The notes under the pieces were generated by a model, which had not been told where the DNA came from, did no database searches, and saw only the letters and a program-made list of their open reading frames with translations. A stretch of DNA of 64,000 nucleotides from Reclinomonas americana ATCC 50394. Lineage: Eukaryota > Jakobida > Jakobea > Jakobida. Location: contig PS015009.1 in assembly GCA_048213135.1 (NCBI GenBank), positions 186,001 through 250,000 of the forward strand, read 5' to 3'. The translations under genes and the position numbers were made by a program. This document shows positions 35,464 to 42,916 of the stretch, in pieces; the stretch's first letter is position 1; each line of letters begins with the position of its first letter.

Positions 35464-35732
35464 AACCTAACCGCGATAGGTTAATAACCTAACCAGGATA
35501 CGTTACCTAACCTAACCGGGATAGGTCAGCAATCTAACTAGGATACGTTACCCAACCTAACCGGGATAGGTCAATAACCTATCTAGGATACGTTACCTAA
35601 TCTAACTTGGATAGGTTTGTAACCTAACTAGGATAGGTTACCCAACCTAACCTGGATAGGTTTGTAACCTAACTAGGATACGTTACCCAACCTAACCGGG
35701 ATAGGTCAGTAACCTAACCAGGATAGGTTTAT
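35464..35732. repeat. Tandem array of 12 palindromic 22/23-bp units
   Basis: Twelve consecutive units of the form AACCTAACCNGGATAGGT plus 4-5 spacer bases. Lengths alternate 22 and 23 bp, giving a 45-bp dimer repeated six times. Each unit is nearly palindromic (AACCTA-N7-TAGGTT); most even units carry TACGTT instead of TAGGTT. The period is close to two DNA helical turns, so all sites would face one side of the helix. It abuts the 3' end of a symE-like gene and precedes an XRE regulator. It is not a CRISPR array because the spacers are only 4-5 bp. Confidence 0.92.
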
Positions 35733-35749
35733 ATGGCTTTTAAAGATGA

Positions 35750-35971
35750 CTATTCAGGGTCCTGCTCCACGGTAATAACAAGCCGGCGGTTTTCGCACTG
35801 CACGTTCAGGATTTGCCCGCCGGTGAAACCGGTTTGCTGCAGCCATTTGCCGGTAAGGAGTATGACGGGGAAGGTGGCACAAGGCCTGGCCAAATTGTTA
35901 CGATCGAAATGTTTGTTACAAACCGTAAGCCGGCGGCCCCGGAGGGGTGCTTTGTCTTTTGCTGTTTTCAT
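35750..35971 (-). CDS. SymE-like (type I toxin family) protein
   Basis: 73 residues from the ATG at 35971. The C-terminal half (VILLTGKWLQQTGF followed by a short beta-rich end) matches the SymE family, whose members have an AbrB-like fold. In E. coli SymE is an SOS-induced nucleoid-associated toxin held in check by an antisense RNA. The gene is divergent from the XRE regulator at 36108, with 136 bp between starts, and its transcript would run into the palindromic array. No antisense RNA could be identified by eye. The function here is inferred from similarity only. Confidence 0.72.
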   Translation of the reverse strand: MKTAKDKAPLRGRRLTVCNKHFDRNNLARPCATFPVILLTGKWLQQTGFTGGQILNVQCENRRLVITVEQDPE

Positions 35972-36095
35972 GGGTATGATTTTTTGTAAAGAAACTCCTG
36001 CCCGGGCCGATAAACTACCGCACACCCATGTATTGCACAAACCCGCACCCGTATTTTACACGGAAATGGTTAACTTTCAGCGATCAAAAACCAAA

Positions 36096-36103
36096 TACAT
36101 TTG
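36096..36103 (+). promoter_or_regulatory. -7 box of the XRE regulator gene
   Basis: TACATTTG ends 4 nt before the ATG at 36108. It decides between this ATG and an upstream in-frame ATG at 35733, which would run through the symE gene on the opposite strand. Confidence 0.6.
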
Positions 36104-36107
36104 TACC

Positions 36108-36506
36108 ATGACAGCTAGCAACCGCACCATACACCAGGGCCGCAACGTAAAGCGTTTTCGTGAAATGCTGGGCATAAAACAGGATGCCCTTGCCGCCGAC
36201 CTGGGCGACGACTGGAACCAGCAAAGGGTCTCGCTGCTGGAGCAGAAGGAAGCTATTGACGACCGGTTGTTGCAGCAACTTTCCGACGCCCTTAAGATAC
36301 CGGTGGAGGCAATTAAGAGTTTTGATGAAGAGCAGGCAGTGAATGTGATTGCCAATACATTCGGTGATAATGCCTGTGTAGCAAATCCCAACTCTACTTT
36401 TAATTTTAATCCTATTGATAAAATGGTTGAACTGTATGAAAGGATAATCCAGCAGCAAAAGGAAATGATTGATAAGCTGGAGAGGTTGTTGGAAAAGGGG
36501 AAATAA
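36108..36506 (+). CDS. XRE-family helix-turn-helix regulator
   Basis: 132 residues. A Cro/CI-type helix-turn-helix spans about 12-68 (NVKRFREMLGIKQDALAADLG...QRVSLLEQKEAIDDRLLQQLSDAL), then a linker and a C-terminal coiled-coil-like helix (KMVELYERIIQQQKEMIDKLERLLEKG). The start is set by homology to the HTH N-terminus and by the TACATTTG box. Members of this group are common next to symE-like genes in Bacteroidota. It could bind the neighbouring palindromic array, but that is a guess. A terminator follows. Confidence 0.88.
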   Translation: MTASNRTIHQGRNVKRFREMLGIKQDALAADLGDDWNQQRVSLLEQKEAIDDRLLQQLSDALKIPVEAIKSFDEEQAVNVIANTFGDNACVANPNSTFNFNPIDKMVELYERIIQQQKEMIDKLERLLEKGK

Positions 36507-36528
36507 CCCATCCTTATTAAATATTATA

Positions 36529-36557
36529 AAAAAGTCGCATAAATATGCGGCTTTTTG
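36529..36557 (+). terminator. Intrinsic terminator after the XRE gene
   Basis: AAGTCGCAT pairs with ATGCGGCTT (one G-U) around AAAT, with A-run before and T-run after, so it may act in both directions. Confidence 0.8.
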
Positions 36558-36671
36558 TTTATGTTTAGTGTGCCCTTAAATCCGATGCCTGTTAATCTCC
36601 ACGAAGGTGAAGTTTTGCCAAAAGCTATGTTTTAACATTTAATTGAGTTTCGTAAATACAGTAAGAATTGA

Positions 36672-36715
36672 GTGTATTGGCGAAATGGGATTTCGTCAAT
36701 ACACGAGTTGTACGC
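36672..36715. repeat. 15-bp hairpin followed by GTTGTACGC (attC-like element I)
   Basis: Arms GTGTATTGGCGAAAT and ATTTCGTCAATACAC enclose GGG, with one G-U pair. Two bases later comes GTTGTACGC (36707-36715), the same core that ends the larger element at 37778-37858. No matching GTACAAC core is seen on the left side, so this is at best a partial site. Confidence 0.55.
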
Positions 36716-36798
36716 AACCAATATGCGACACCCGTTCAATTTGAAGGTTAAAAATTTGCAACCTAATAAATATTCAATCACATATTAAACCAGTTGTT

Positions 36799-37758
36799 AT
36801 GAAAAGTTTCATCTACCCCTTATTTATTTTATTAGCAGTAACGCTATTGGTTGGATGTGACACAAAATTACCAGAAGAAGCAAAACAATCTTTTTCTAGT
36901 AGTAATACTTTTACAAATCCAATATTATTACCAGTTCCTACACCTGATAAAAACAGTAGTTATGAAAATATTATTAATAACCCTACTATTGTGGACAATA
37001 GCTTTATACCACAAGTATATGTTTCGGTTAATGAAAATAAACCTGCGTTAGATTACGATAAAAATTTGTTGTCTTTTTTAATCAACATGAAATATCTTGA
37101 AATTAAATCTGCTCAACAGACAACGGTTAACCGTTTTGGACAAGAAACTAAAAAATTCAATTTCGCAATTTATACATCTCTTGGAGAAAAATTATTAATT
37201 ATGTCTAATGACCAAAATTCAAAGTATAATTTAAAAGTAGGGACAAGGGTCATAAAGACAATAACAAACGAAACGTCAACAAAACAAGATATTAATGGCA
37301 CATCTGTAAGAATATACCCAACAAAATTTACGTATTCAATAGAGCCGGTAATAGAAGGATTTGATGATTTAAAGAACAAAGTTTTTAATGGTGAAGTGCA
37401 AATCTACAAAGACCCTGTAACAAATAACTGGAGTTTCAACAACATTATATTGAGTGATAAAAACCAAAATGAATTTCTGGATTTAATTCACTCATCCTAT
37501 CAGCCATACATGACTGCTGAAGAAATTAAAAATAGTAGAGTGGATAGAGTTCGAGCAAGGTACCCGTGTTTAAATGAGAATTCACAATTTATAGACGATA
37601 CTCATTTTATAGGATATTTTGCACCAACTTATACTGGTGCAGTCTATACATTAAATATGACTTATGTTGAAGCGACGGGAGGATTAACAGTAGACAACTC
37701 CAACAATGAACCATTTGATTGTAACAATGCAGCACGATTTGTAATAAAAGTAAATTAA
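36799..37758 (+). CDS. AT-rich lipoprotein of unknown function
   Basis: 319 residues. Lipoprotein signal LLAVTLLVGC (cysteine at 20). The rest is rich in Asn, Ser and Thr, with predicted beta strands; no domain recognised. Base composition is markedly AT-rich compared with core genes. It sits between two elements that share the GTTGTACGC core, like a gene cassette. A cysteine pair near the C-terminus (PCLNENS and FDCNN) could form a disulfide. Confidence 0.75.
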   Translation: MKSFIYPLFILLAVTLLVGCDTKLPEEAKQSFSSSNTFTNPILLPVPTPDKNSSYENIINNPTIVDNSFIPQVYVSVNENKPALDYDKNLLSFLINMKYLEIKSAQQTTVNRFGQETKKFNFAIYTSLGEKLLIMSNDQNSKYNLKVGTRVIKTITNETSTKQDINGTSVRIYPTKFTYSIEPVIEGFDDLKNKVFNGEVQIYKDPVTNNWSFNNIILSDKNQNEFLDLIHSSYQPYMTAEEIKNSRVDRVRARYPCLNENSQFIDDTHFIGYFAPTYTGAVYTLNMTYVEATGGLTVDNSNNEPFDCNNAARFVIKVN

Positions 37759-37777
37759 TACCATTCAAATATGGCAT

Positions 37778-37858
37778 GCGTACAACATTGGTATTGCTGC
37801 AAGTGGGGCTGGACGTTATAGAACATCCCACCTGCAGCAATACCCGCCCGTTGTACGC
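37778..37858. repeat. 81-bp attC-like structured element II
   Basis: Outer arms GCGTACAAC (37778-37786) and GTTGTACGC (37850-37858) pair over 9 bp. Unpaired spacers (3 and 5 nt) follow. The inner arms GGTATTGCTGCA (37790-37801) and TGCAGCAATACC (37833-37844) pair over 12 bp. After an A/C mismatch, GTGGG pairs with CCCAC, closing a 19-nt loop. This R-spacer-L-mismatch-loop plan resembles integron attC sites; GTTGTAC departs from the GTTRRRY core at one base. No integrase gene is in the window. Confidence 0.7.
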
Positions 37859-37903
37859 TATGCTTTTTGAGCATCCAATTCTAATTGGAAATACATAAAT
37901 TCA

Positions 37904-37911
37904 TACCTTTA
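37904..37911 (+). promoter_or_regulatory. -7-like box of the 37916 gene
   Basis: TACCTTTA, a variant of TAnnTTTG, ends 4 nt before the ATG, the same spacing as at mnmE, rlmN and the XRE gene. Confidence 0.45.
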
Positions 37912-37915
37912 AAAT

Positions 37916-38773
37916 ATGAGTGACTCAATTGTAAAAAACAAATTATCAAAAAACATTACTTCCCTTAGTTTTGAAAAAGAGGATTTAAAAAGATTATTGG
38001 ATATCCTGCAGGTTAGAGCAGATTTTGCAGGAGAATTAGAATACCAATTTTTGGCAGAAAGGAATAGTGAAAATCTTGAAAATATTAGAAGAGATATTAC
38101 ACTTTGCAAACCTCTAAAGATTACTATAAAGGGAAGTCAAAGTGAAGAACTCTTCGGAACAATTGAAGATGTCTTTAGTTCGGTTTCATTCCCCGAGACA
38201 GTAACTACTATTTTTCTTAATAGTGATTTGAACTACCGCTCATATTTTAAATACTACCCACAAAATTCATTTCAATTACTTATTGATTTCACGAAACCAA
38301 CAATTTTTGACTTTAGCTTTCAAGCCAATGAAAAAACTCCAAATGACTCACTGTTTTTAGTAGAAGGCTTTGACAGTACATGGGTAAATGGCGTTTTTCA
38401 TGAAATTGACTCTTTCATTAAAAACAAGCCCTCAAAATTCCCGAAAGTTCACAATGGAAGTATATACGACCTCTTGGTTTGGTTTTTAGGAATACCATTC
38501 GGCTTTTGGATGAGTTTCAAAATCATTAATTGCGATTTCTCAATTTTTAATGACCATCCATTTTTAGAAAATGTCTTTCTAACCTACATATTCTTTTTGA
38601 GTTTATTTATCCTTCGCATTATTTTTCACTATTTTCGATGGGTATTCCCAATGGTTGAATATTTGACAAAAAAAGGGAGATCTTTTAAACACCAGGCAGC
38701 ATTGTTAACAATTAGCCTAGGCCTAATAGGTAAATTCTTGTATGACCTCGTCAAACTTTCTTTCTTCTCATAA
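37916..38773 (+). CDS. AT-rich membrane protein of unknown function
   Basis: 285 residues. A soluble N-terminal domain (about 1-185) with a coiled-coil-prone start (SIVKNKLSKNITSLSFEKEDLKRLLDIL) is followed by about three membrane helices (about 190-208, 222-243, 262-280). No family recognised. Strongly AT-rich. It lies between element II and a half-copy of the same element, consistent with a cassette. A promoter-like box immediately before the start suggests it carries its own promoter. Confidence 0.72.
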   Translation: MSDSIVKNKLSKNITSLSFEKEDLKRLLDILQVRADFAGELEYQFLAERNSENLENIRRDITLCKPLKITIKGSQSEELFGTIEDVFSSVSFPETVTTIFLNSDLNYRSYFKYYPQNSFQLLIDFTKPTIFDFSFQANEKTPNDSLFLVEGFDSTWVNGVFHEIDSFIKNKPSKFPKVHNGSIYDLLVWFLGIPFGFWMSFKIINCDFSIFNDHPFLENVFLTYIFFLSLFILRIIFHYFRWVFPMVEYLTKKGRSFKHQAALLTISLGLIGKFLYDLVKLSFFS

Positions 38774-38788
38774 ATTTGTCATAACACA

Positions 38789-38829
38789 GCGTACAAAATC
38801 AGGTTTTGTGCAATTGGGGCATGACGTGG
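38789..38829. repeat. Partial attC-like element III
   Basis: It begins with GCGTACAAAA, matching the left core of element II, contains a short inverted pair ACAAAA/TTTTGT, and continues GGGGCATGACG, which parallels GGGGCTGGACG in element II. The right core (GTTGTACGC) is absent. Confidence 0.4.
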
Positions 38830-38907
38830 AAGCAATCATCAGCAGTGCATATCCAAGCTTTAGTTTCAGCGGACGTAATTCTGCCGGGCTTTTATTAGTC
38901 AACTTTG

Positions 38908-38942
38908 GCTTTTATGCCGTGGTTGGTGTTTTCACCAACCAT
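38908..38942. repeat. Hairpin direct repeat, copy A (before osmC)
   Basis: 35 bp containing the perfect hairpin GGTTGGTG-TTTT-CACCAACC. It matches copy B (39493-39527) at 31 of 35 positions. The two copies flank the OsmC gene. Confidence 0.75.
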
Positions 38943-39025
38943 GTTTCGTCAGTATAAATAACACCCGCAGCGGCGTTAAAGTATAACTTACGAAAGCCTT
39001 CAACCAACAATTAAATTTTAAAAAA

Positions 39026-39493
39026 ATGCAAGGACAACATCATTACCAGGCAACAATTACATGGACGGGAAACAAAGGGACCGGTACAGACAATTACCGT
39101 AATTATGAAAGAAGCCATACTATTGACATTGATAATAAGGCAACAGTTTTAGGTTCGTCTGACCCGGCTTTTCGTGGCGACAATTCAAAACATAACCCGG
39201 AAGACTTATTGGTTTCGTCTTTGTCTGCTTGCCACATGCTGGTGTATTTACATTTGTGCGCTGAGGCAAAAGTAATTGTAACAGGCTACGTTGACAATGC
39301 AACAGGAATTATGGTTGAGACTTCTAATGGTGGCGGACACTTTACCGAAGTAACCCTCAACCCAACTGTTACAGTGACAGAAGAAAGCATGATAGAAAAA
39401 GCAAATGAATTGCATAAAAAAGCTAACGAACTTTGTTTTATTGCAAATTCAGTAAACTTTGCAGTCAGGCACAATCCGACAGCAAAAAATTAG
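39026..39493 (+). CDS. OsmC family peroxiredoxin
   Basis: 155 residues. OsmC/Ohr-fold proteins reduce organic hydroperoxides with two cysteines; both are seen here (Cys69 in SSLSACHML and Cys137 in ELCFIAN). The upstream Arg and Glu that complete the site are plausible but not assigned. The coding region is flanked by a direct repeat with hairpins, and the stop codon TAG overlaps the first base of copy B, so the gene looks like an inserted cassette. It is AT-richer than core genes. Confidence 0.88.
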   Translation: MQGQHHYQATITWTGNKGTGTDNYRNYERSHTIDIDNKATVLGSSDPAFRGDNSKHNPEDLLVSSLSACHMLVYLHLCAEAKVIVTGYVDNATGIMVETSNGGGHFTEVTLNPTVTVTEESMIEKANELHKKANELCFIANSVNFAVRHNPTAKN

Positions 39494-39527
39494 CTTTTTT
39501 GCCTTGGTTGGTGTTATCGCCAACCAT
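39493..39527. repeat. Hairpin direct repeat, copy B (after osmC)
   Basis: Same orientation as copy A. One arm base differs (A to G), but the stem keeps pairing by G-U, suggesting the hairpin itself is conserved. Confidence 0.75.
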
Positions 39528-39616
39528 CTCAAAAGGAGAAGAATGAGAACTACCACACCAGGCATTAACTTCGGCCTTATATGTAAAATAACACACTCTA
39601 CCGGAATTTTGAAACA

Positions 39617-39638
39617 ATACCAAGAATTGGTATCTTTG
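39617..39638 (+). promoter_or_regulatory. Palindromic operator overlapping the parDE promoter
   Basis: ATACCAA-gaa-TTGGTAT (39617-39633) is a perfect 7-bp inverted repeat. Its right half overlaps TATCTTTG (39631-39638), a -7 box 17 bp before the antitoxin ATG. ParD-type antitoxins usually repress their own promoters at such sites. Confidence 0.6.
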
Positions 39639-39655
39639 AGAAAACCATAATAACA

Positions 39656-39904
39656 ATGGCAAAAAACACTTCCATCTTATTAGGAGATTATTTTGACAGT
39701 TTTATTAATGACCAGGTACAAAGCGGGCGTTTCTCTTCTGCCAGCGAAGTGGTAAGGGCTGCTTTACGGCTTTTTGAGCAGGAAGAAAATCAAAAGAATG
39801 AACTGGTAAAAGAACTCAGGAAAGGAGAAAGATCAGGGTTTGTACAAAAATTTGATCGTAAAAAATTTATCACAAACCTCCACAGCAAACATTTGCCCAA
39901 ATGA
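39656..39904 (+). CDS. ParD-type antitoxin (ribbon-helix-helix)
   Basis: 82 residues. The N-terminal ribbon-helix-helix (about 1-45, with QSGRFSSASEVVRAALRLFE) is the DNA-binding and dimerisation domain, and the C-terminal tail is expected to wrap the toxin. It overlaps the toxin gene by 4 bp (ATGA), ensuring coupled translation. The upstream palindrome is a probable autoregulatory operator. Confidence 0.9.
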   Translation: MAKNTSILLGDYFDSFINDQVQSGRFSSASEVVRAALRLFEQEENQKNELVKELRKGERSGFVQKFDRKKFITNLHSKHLPK

Positions 39905-40200
39905 AATATAAGGTCAGTGCAAAAGCATTGGAGGACATTGAAAACATCTGGCTGTATACTTTTGAGAACTGGTCATTGGAGCAGGCCGACAGGTACATTA
40001 ATTTAATTTTTAACGAAATTGAATATGTTGCCGACAATCCCTATTCCGGAAAAGATTATAATTACATCCGGAAAAATTATTGGTGTGTTAAAGTAAAATC
40101 ACACCTGGTCTTTTACCGGGTTACCGACAAACAGGATTATATTGAAGTGATAAGGGTTTTACACCAGCGAATGGACATTGAGAACCGTTTGAATGAGTAA
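39901..40200 (+). CDS. RelE/ParE superfamily toxin
   Basis: 99 residues of the RelE/ParE fold, as shown by the N-terminal helices around ALEDIENIWLYTFENWS and the C-terminal beta strands near LVFYRV and IEVIRVLH. ParE members poison DNA gyrase, whereas RelE members cleave mRNA; pairing with a ParD-type antitoxin favours ParE. The start overlaps the antitoxin stop. It appears intact. Confidence 0.9.
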   Translation: MKYKVSAKALEDIENIWLYTFENWSLEQADRYINLIFNEIEYVADNPYSGKDYNYIRKNYWCVKVKSHLVFYRVTDKQDYIEVIRVLHQRMDIENRLNE

Positions 40201-40214
40201 ACCCTCTTTCATTT

Positions 40215-41411
40215 TCAAGTCACATTCTCGTAGATCACAGCAGCTCCCTGCCCCACTCCCACACACATCGTTGCCAGGCCATAACGCCCCTTACGTTTCT
40301 TCAATTCGTATAATAAAGTAGTAGAGATGCGTACACCACTACAACCCAGCGGGTGGCCCAAGGCAATGGCGCCGCCGTTTACGTTAACCTTCTCCAGGTC
40401 CAGCCCCAGGTCGTGTATGCAGGCGATGGATTGGGAGGCGAAGGCTTCGTTCAGTTCAATCAGGTCAAGGTCGGCAACGGTAAGGCCCGCACGTTGCAAT
40501 GCTTTACGTGTTGCGGGCACCGGGCCAATGCCCATAATGGAAGGGTCAACCCCGGCCACGGCCATGCTTACCACTCGGGCCATGGGTTTAAGGCTGTATT
40601 TTTTTACCGCTTCTTCGCTGGCCAGCAGCATAGCGGCGGAGCCGTCGTTAATACCGCTGCTGTTGCCCGCAGTTACAGTGCCGTCTTTGGCAAAGGCGGG
40701 TTTCAGCTGGCTCAGCTTTTCGAGGGTGGAGAGGCGGGGATGTTCATCGCGGTCAAAGTCAAACACATCTTTATCTACCTGCACCTGCACGGCAATCAGT
40801 TCGTCGGCCCATTTGCCGGCTTCCTGCGCACGGGCATATTTCTTCTGGCTTTCAAAAGCAAACTCGTCCTGCGCAATGCGGCTGATGTTCCACTGGCGGG
40901 CCACGTTCTCCGCGGTTTCTCCCATGGTATAGGGGTAATACAGTTCAGACAGTTTTTTATTCACAAAACGCCAGCCCAGGGTGGTATCGAACAACTGGTT
41001 TTCGCGGGAGAACGCGGAGGTAGCTTTGGGCATTACAAAAGGCGCACGGCTCATACTTTCCGCACCGCCGGCGATCATCAGTTCGGCATCGCCGCAGGCA
41101 ATGGCACGGGCGCTGTCCATAACAGCCTGCAGACCGCTGGCACACAAACGGTTTACGGTATTGCCCGCCACTGTCACCGGCAGTCCGGCCAGCAGGGCAG
41201 CCATACGGGCCACGTTGCGGTTGTCTTCGCCGCTCTGGTTGGCCGCTCCGGCAATCACATCCTCAATGGCATTTACGTCCATACCGGGGTTGCGTTTAAC
41301 GAGGGCTTTGATTACGAGAGCGAGCAGGTCGTCGGGGCGGGTTCCGCTTAAAGCACCACCATATTTACCAATTGGGGTTCTTACCGCATCTGCAACGTAT
41401 ACAGTTTGCAT
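40215..41411 (-). CDS. Acetyl-CoA C-acyltransferase (thiolase), 3-oxoadipyl-CoA thiolase-like
   Basis: 398 residues. Thiolase active-site residues are Cys90 (NRLCASGLQA), His353 (GGAIALGHPLGCSG) and Cys383 (TMCVGVGQGAA). The segment TLGWRFVNKKLSELYYPYTMGETAENVA resembles PcaF/PaaJ 3-oxoadipyl-CoA thiolases, but a general fatty-acid thiolase cannot be excluded since no aromatic-degradation genes are adjacent. It marks the return to core-like sequence after the accessory region. A TACCTTTA box lies 16 bp upstream of its ATG. Confidence 0.92.
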   Translation of the reverse strand: MQTVYVADAVRTPIGKYGGALSGTRPDDLLALVIKALVKRNPGMDVNAIEDVIAGAANQSGEDNRNVARMAALLAGLPVTVAGNTVNRLCASGLQAVMDSARAIACGDAELMIAGGAESMSRAPFVMPKATSAFSRENQLFDTTLGWRFVNKKLSELYYPYTMGETAENVARQWNISRIAQDEFAFESQKKYARAQEAGKWADELIAVQVQVDKDVFDFDRDEHPRLSTLEKLSQLKPAFAKDGTVTAGNSSGINDGSAAMLLASEEAVKKYSLKPMARVVSMAVAGVDPSIMGIGPVPATRKALQRAGLTVADLDLIELNEAFASQSIACIHDLGLDLEKVNVNGGAIALGHPLGCSGVRISTTLLYELKKRKGRYGLATMCVGVGQGAAVIYENVT

Positions 41412-41437
41412 ACCTTATTCTTTTTTGTAAAGGTATG

Positions 41438-41592
41438 GTGATTTGGAAATTAGACGATTTGGAAGTTTGGAGATTAACTAATTGGGAAATGAGATGATTT
41501 GGAGGTTTGGCGATTCCGCTGCCATCCGCGGGACGGCCTGTCCCTGGCGGGTGCCATCTTCAAATCTCCAAATCTTCAAATTGGTAAATTGA
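41438..41592. repeat. Low-complexity inverted element between thiolase and sugar dehydrogenase
   Basis: The left side repeats ATTTGGAAGTTTGGAGATT; the right side contains AATCTCCAAATCTTCAAATT, its near reverse complement. The centre is GC-rich (41515-41560). The plan is like that of the nuo gap elements but the words differ. Confidence 0.55.
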
Positions 41593-42720
41593 TTATTGGC
41601 CAGAGATTTCTATGAGTTTATCCGCATTCCCCCCATTACTGGTGCACAGGTACACCCGTCCGGCGGGAGATACACATACATCCCTCAGGCGGCCCCATTC
41701 TCCTTTAAAGAAGGTTTGCTGGCCGGTTACGGAAAGCCCGTCGTTGCTGAGCGTGAGTATACGCAGACTTTCGTCTTTAAGCGTGGCCAGCAACAGGCTT
41801 TTCTGCCATATGGGTATGCGGGGGTTGTTGTAATAGTCGAGCCCGCTGGTGGCAATGGTGACGTTACCGGTACTCCAGATGGGTTCTTTGATATTGTTGG
41901 CGGTACAAAAACTGATCTCCGAGCCATCGCAGGGGCCCTGCACATTTGGCCAGCCGTAGTTGCGGTTCCTTTCAATAATATTGACTTCATCTTCCGTATT
42001 GGAGCCGTGCTCACTGGCGTAAATGATGCCGTTTACCTGTACCAGCCCCTGCTGGTTGCGGTGGCCCAGGCTCCACAGGGGTGAGCCGGCAATGGGGTTA
42101 TCGGCGGGAATGGTACCATCCAGGTTGAACCGGAGTACCTTACCTGAGAGGGAAGACGTATTCTGTGCATTTCCGCTGTTAAGCGCATCACCCACGGTCA
42201 TGAATAATTTGGGATCAGCCCCGTCGCTGATGAGAAGTCGGGAGCCGTTGTGGTTGATGGCGGCAGGCAGGTCGGCAATGATGGTACTCACCGGCGTAAT
42301 GGCATTGGAGCCAAAACGCATCTGCACCATTTTCTCCCGGTAACCCGCGCCGCTGTTGTAATTGTATACCACGTAAAACAATCCGTTACCCAGGAATCCC
42401 GGGTGCTGTACCATACCCAGCATCCCCCCTTCCCCATCGCTCACCACTTCGGCCACGGAAGCGGAGAATACCACGGTTCCCGTTTTGGGGTCGATACGGC
42501 TGATCTTGCCGCCCCGCTCGGTCATCCAGATGTGGTCGTCTTTTCCCCATAGTATTTCCCAGGGATAGTTGAGGCCCGTTTTTACTACCCGGATGCTGTC
42601 GGAAGGCCAGTCGTCCTGCCCGGGGGTATTGTTGTTATCATTTTTACTGCAGCAGGTAAGAAAACAGCAGGCAACCAATAGTGCGGAAAGGTGGATCGTC
42701 ATAAGTTGGGATTTAGACAT
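41593..42720 (-). CDS. PQQ-dependent sugar dehydrogenase family lipoprotein
   Basis: 375 residues. A lipoprotein signal ends near Cys23-Cys24. The beta-propeller of soluble glucose/sorbosone dehydrogenases follows (LNYPWEILWGKDDHIWMTERGGKISRIDP, VVSDGEGGMLGMVQHPGF, GDALNSGNAQNTSSLSGKVLRFNLDGTIP, SLGHRNQQGLV, ASEHGSNTEDEVNII). The histidines and arginine of the PQQ site are in these motifs. It would oxidise sugars in the periplasm, but whether PQQ is available is unknown. A second ATG six codons downstream is possible. Confidence 0.88.
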   Translation of the reverse strand: MSKSQLMTIHLSALLVACCFLTCCSKNDNNNTPGQDDWPSDSIRVVKTGLNYPWEILWGKDDHIWMTERGGKISRIDPKTGTVVFSASVAEVVSDGEGGMLGMVQHPGFLGNGLFYVVYNYNSGAGYREKMVQMRFGSNAITPVSTIIADLPAAINHNGSRLLISDGADPKLFMTVGDALNSGNAQNTSSLSGKVLRFNLDGTIPADNPIAGSPLWSLGHRNQQGLVQVNGIIYASEHGSNTEDEVNIIERNRNYGWPNVQGPCDGSEISFCTANNIKEPIWSTGNVTIATSGLDYYNNPRIPIWQKSLLLATLKDESLRILTLSNDGLSVTGQQTFFKGEWGRLRDVCVSPAGRVYLCTSNGGNADKLIEISGQ

Positions 42721-42776
42721 AGCGCAGCAATTTTACTGCCAAGTTCGGGCATGTCGGGATAATATTTCGATCAAAG

Positions 42777-42833
42777 ATTTCCCGCGAAGCTGCCAAGCAA
42801 AACCTTTGTGGGCTTGGCGGCTTCGTGGGAAAT
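42777..42833. repeat. 22-bp palindromic element upstream of rlmN
   Basis: ATTTCCCGCGAAGCTGCCAAGC (arm 42777-42798) and its reverse complement (42812-42833) match at 20 of 22 positions around a 13-nt centre. GC-rich words such as CGAAGCnGCCAAG recall the repeat flanking the GxxExxY gene. Confidence 0.75.
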
Positions 42834-42904
42834 AAAATGAGTCTGACTCAGGAAGAGATGCCTCCTCCGTCGGCATGAATTTGGTCTTAATGGCACTACT
42901 GTCG

Positions 42905-42912
42905 TACCTTTG
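42905..42912 (+). promoter_or_regulatory. -7 box of rlmN
   Basis: TACCTTTG ends 4 nt (CCGG) before the rlmN ATG. Confidence 0.6.
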
Positions 42913-42916
42913 CCGG

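Noticed and set aside
35464-35732. CRISPR array
   Set aside because: Units follow each other with only 4-5 bp between them and no 25-40 bp unique spacers; no cas genes are present.
35464-35732. Telomere-like CCTAACC repeat
   Set aside because: The unit is a 22-23 bp palindrome, not a short G-rich repeat, and it is internal to a chromosome-like context.
35733-36107. Long N-terminal extension of the XRE regulator
   Set aside because: It overlaps the symE-like gene on the other strand, has no domain similarity, and the promoter box fixes the ATG at 36108.
38742-38957. Small plus-strand reading frame across element III and copy A
   Set aside because: It is mostly translation of the structured repeats; part of it resembles translation of copy B, so it reflects the DNA repeat.
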